Part shown: one piece after another, positions 62,289 to 64,000 of the stretch
Numbering within the stretch: the first letter of the stretch is position 1
How the letters are laid out: the number at the start of each line of letters is the position of its first letter
NCBI RefSeq assembly: GCF_007559005.1
Contig: NZ_CP041763.1
Location: 2,698,463-2,762,462, forward strand
Length of the DNA: 64,000 bases
Direction of reading: 5' to 3'
Source of the DNA: Gordonia zhaorongruii
Lineage (GTDB): Bacteria; Actinomycetota; Actinomycetes; Mycobacteriales; Mycobacteriaceae
Position numbers and translations under genes: made by a program
The notes under the pieces: model-generated
The model's input: only the letters and a program-made list of their open reading frames with translations
Told to the model about the DNA's origin: nothing
The model's database searches: none

Positions 62289-62990
62289 GTGTCAGTGCTC
62301 AATCGGACTACCGGCCGTCTGGCCAAGGCTGCGGCCGTCGGCGCTTTCGGCGTCGCGATCGCCCTCGGCTCCACTGCCTGCAGCGCAGGCAAGATCTCGC
62401 AGACCACGAACCAGCTTCCTGCCGTCAACGGTGGAGCCGGAACCATCGGTCTCGCGCCGAGCGAGATGAACGGCGAGACGATCTCGAACGGCCAGATCTC
62501 GATCCGCAACGCACAGATCGTCTACCCGGTGAAGAACTCCGACGCGACCTTCGACAAGGGCGGTCCGTTCGACGTCTCGTTCGCCATTGCGAACGACAGC
62601 CCGACCCGGGAGATCAAGCTCGTCGAGATCATCGGTCCGCAGGGCTCGAACGTCGAGATCACCCCGCCGAAGTCGGGCGACTCCGCGTCGCAGACCGGCG
62701 GCTCGACCATCGCACCGAACGGTGTTCTCATCGCCGGTGTTCCGGCGAACGTCAACACGGGTGCAGCGCAGGCAGCCGACATCGAGCGCGGCACCGTCAC
62801 GCTGAGCAACGCCAAGGGCGTCCGTCCGGGTCTCAACATGCCGTTGGTGTTCAAGTTCGAGGTCCACGACCTCTCGGGCAAGCGGATCGAGACCGTTCAG
62901 ACCTCGGTCGAGACACCGGTCGATGCGGGCACGCTCCCCGAGCGCCGGGACGCGATCGCGGATGCCCGCGCCGAGCAAGGCGAGCACTGA
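62289..62990 (+). CDS. lpqE: LpqE-like lipoprotein
   Basis: A 233-residue exported lipoprotein. The signal has a basic start, hydrophobic stretch and lipobox STAC (lipidated Cys near residue 31), followed by an all-beta domain (IRNAQIVYPVKN, DVSFAIANDSPTREIKLVEI, PLVFKFEVHDLSGKRIE) resembling copper-chaperone PCuAC-like or immunoglobulin-like folds; function is unproven. GTG 62289 follows GGAGG by 5 bases. The gene lies between carD and radA exactly as Rv3584 (lpqE), and ends with a strong terminator. Confidence 0.92.
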   Translation: MSVLNRTTGRLAKAAAVGAFGVAIALGSTACSAGKISQTTNQLPAVNGGAGTIGLAPSEMNGETISNGQISIRNAQIVYPVKNSDATFDKGGPFDVSFAIANDSPTREIKLVEIIGPQGSNVEITPPKSGDSASQTGGSTIAPNGVLIAGVPANVNTGAAQAADIERGTVTLSNAKGVRPGLNMPLVFKFEVHDLSGKRIETVQTSVETPVDAGTLPERRDAIADARAEQGEH

Positions 62991-63004
62991 CCGAATTTCT
63001 TCGA

Positions 63005-63035
63005 GCGCCCCGGCCGATCGGCCGGGGCGCTTTTT
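63005..63035 (+). terminator. Rho-independent terminator after lpqE
   Basis: A perfect 26-base palindrome (GCGCCCCGGCC, then GATC at the centre, then its complement; 63005-63030) is followed by TTTTT (63031-63035). It begins 15 bases after the lpqE stop. Confidence 0.93.
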
Positions 63036-63169
63036 CATGACCTGCGCTCCCGGTGGCCCGGTCTGCGGCCCGCCCGGTCGCTCGCCCTCCGGTTCGCCCC
63101 CCGCTCCGTCTCGGCGATGACGTGACCTCTCCCCACTCGATTGTCGGCATCCCCGCATAGAGTTGGGCC

Positions 63170-64000
63170 GTGGCTAAATCCAAGGCGGTCTTCCGGTGCA
63201 CTGCATGCGGTCATCAGGTCGCGAAGTGGGTCGGACGGTGCCCCGACTGCGGCGAATGGGGATCGATCGAGGAGGGCGTGCCCGCAGCTGCATCGTCGGG
63301 CACCTCGTCGGTGGTGCCTCGTAGCCCCGCGCGACGCATCACCGACGTCGATGCGGGCACGTCCAGTGCGGTCCCGATCGGCATCGCCGAGTTCGATCGC
63401 GTGCTCGGTCGCGGCATCGTGCCGGGTTCCGTGGTCCTGCTCGCGGGCGAGCCGGGCGTCGGCAAGTCGACGTTGCTGCTCGAGACCGTCAAGTACTGGG
63501 CGGCGCAGGAGAAGACGGCGCTGTACGTCACCGGCGAGGAATCGGCGGGCCAGGTCCGTCTGCGTGCCGAGCGCACGAGCGCCGTGCACGAGAACGTCTA
63601 TCTGGCCGCCGAGACCGATCTCGCAACGGTCCTCGGACACGTGGAGGACGTCCGTCCCAGTCTGCTGATCGTCGACTCGGTGCAGACCCTGGTGGCGACC
63701 GGTGTCGACGGCGTGACGGGTGGCGTGACCCAGATCCGGGCGGTCACCACCGCTCTGGTGTCACTGGCCAAGACCAGCGGGATAGCGATCATCCTCGTCG
63801 GCCACGTCACCAAGGACGGCAACGTCGCGGGCCCACGCTCCCTCGAGCACCTCGTCGACGTAGTGCTCGCCTTCGAGGGCGACCGGCATTCGTCGTTGCG
63901 CATGGTGCGCGGCATCAAGAACCGCTTCGGACCATCCGACGAGGTCGGATGCTTCGAGCAGCGGTCCGACGGCATTCACCAGGTGAGCGACCCGTCGGGC
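63170..64000 (+). CDS. radA: RadA, DNA repair ATPase (partial, runs off the right edge)
   Basis: The first 277 codons of RadA. An N-terminal zinc finger is visible (FRCTACGHQ and GRCPDCGEW), then the RecA-like ATPase core with Walker [15 protein letters not shown], Walker [11 protein letters not shown], and the RadA-specific KNRFG motif in [12 protein letters not shown]. The C-terminal Lon-like domain is beyond the window. RadA helps process recombination intermediates. The start is GTG 63170 ([10 protein letters not shown]). The place next to lpqE and carD matches Rv3585. Confidence 0.96.
   Translation, partial: MAKSKAVFRCTACGHQVAKWVGRCPDCGEWGSIEEGVPAAASSGTSSVVPRSPARRITDVDAGTSSAVPIGIAEFDRVLGRGIVPGSVVLLAGEPGVGKSTLLLETVKYWAAQEKTALYVTGEESAGQVRLRAERTSAVHENVYLAAETDLATVLGHVEDVRPSLLIVDSVQTLVATGVDGVTGGVTQIRAVTTALVSLAKTSGIAIILVGHVTKDGNVAGPRSLEHLVDVVLAFEGDRHSSLRMVRGIKNRFGPSDEVGCFEQRSDGIHQVSDPSG

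Overview
The window is a gene-dense, high-GC chromosomal segment of a mycolic-acid actinobacterium (order Mycobacteriales). The mycothiol gene mshA, F420-type LLM oxidoreductase, CarD, RegX3/SenX3, a BldC-like regulator and gene order nearly collinear with Mycobacterium tuberculosis H37Rv all point there. The intergenic repeat near 13.7 kb and the overall style suggest a Gordonia-like genus, but the genus is inference. No rRNA, tRNA, CRISPR array, prophage or insertion sequence is recognisable, and no stretch over 300 bases lacks a gene.

Layout. 0-13.7 kb: menaquinone biosynthesis (menD, menB, menE, menA) interleaved with a methyltransferase, an enoyl-reductase-like protein, a thioesterase, an LLM oxidoreductase, the phosphate transporter pitA, a pair of DUF3349 proteins and a secreted PE-PPE-type hydrolase. 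13.8-18.6 kb: an FtsX-type ABC exporter, a cysteine-desulfhydrase-like PLP enzyme and a small membrane protein. 18.8-33.7 kb: a BldC-like regulator, then a long minus-strand block with cytochrome c maturation (ccsB, resB, ccdA, thioredoxin-like lipoprotein) and haem synthesis (hemL, hemB, hemD, hemC, hemA), so haem supply sits beside haem attachment. 33.9-49.7 kb: conserved mycobacterial core (SerB1-like HAD enzyme, acyltransferase, epimerase, ribosomal protein bS22, excisionase-like HTH, proC, ppx, regX3-senX3, gpmA, mshA), matching Rv0505c down to Rv0486.

49.8-57.8 kb is a non-collinear insert relative to H37Rv: a zinc ABC transporter (znuACB) with a Zur-like site, a lipoprotein plus carboxylesterase pair, pxpA, rarD and a PAP2-family membrane enzyme. 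57.9 kb to the end is a second conserved block (rlmB, cysS, ispF, ispD, carD on the minus strand; lpqE and radA on the plus strand), matching Rv3579c-Rv3585.

The most interesting observations are: three 20-bp repeats at the menA start that create a chain of GTGA-overlapping mini-ORFs; a SenX3 kinase that has lost its N-terminal membrane segments; a probable CTG start for menE; a terminator whose 3' arm carries the Shine-Dalgarno of the next gene; a PHO-box-like site upstream of a probably leaderless pitA; and nested dyads between carD and lpqE.
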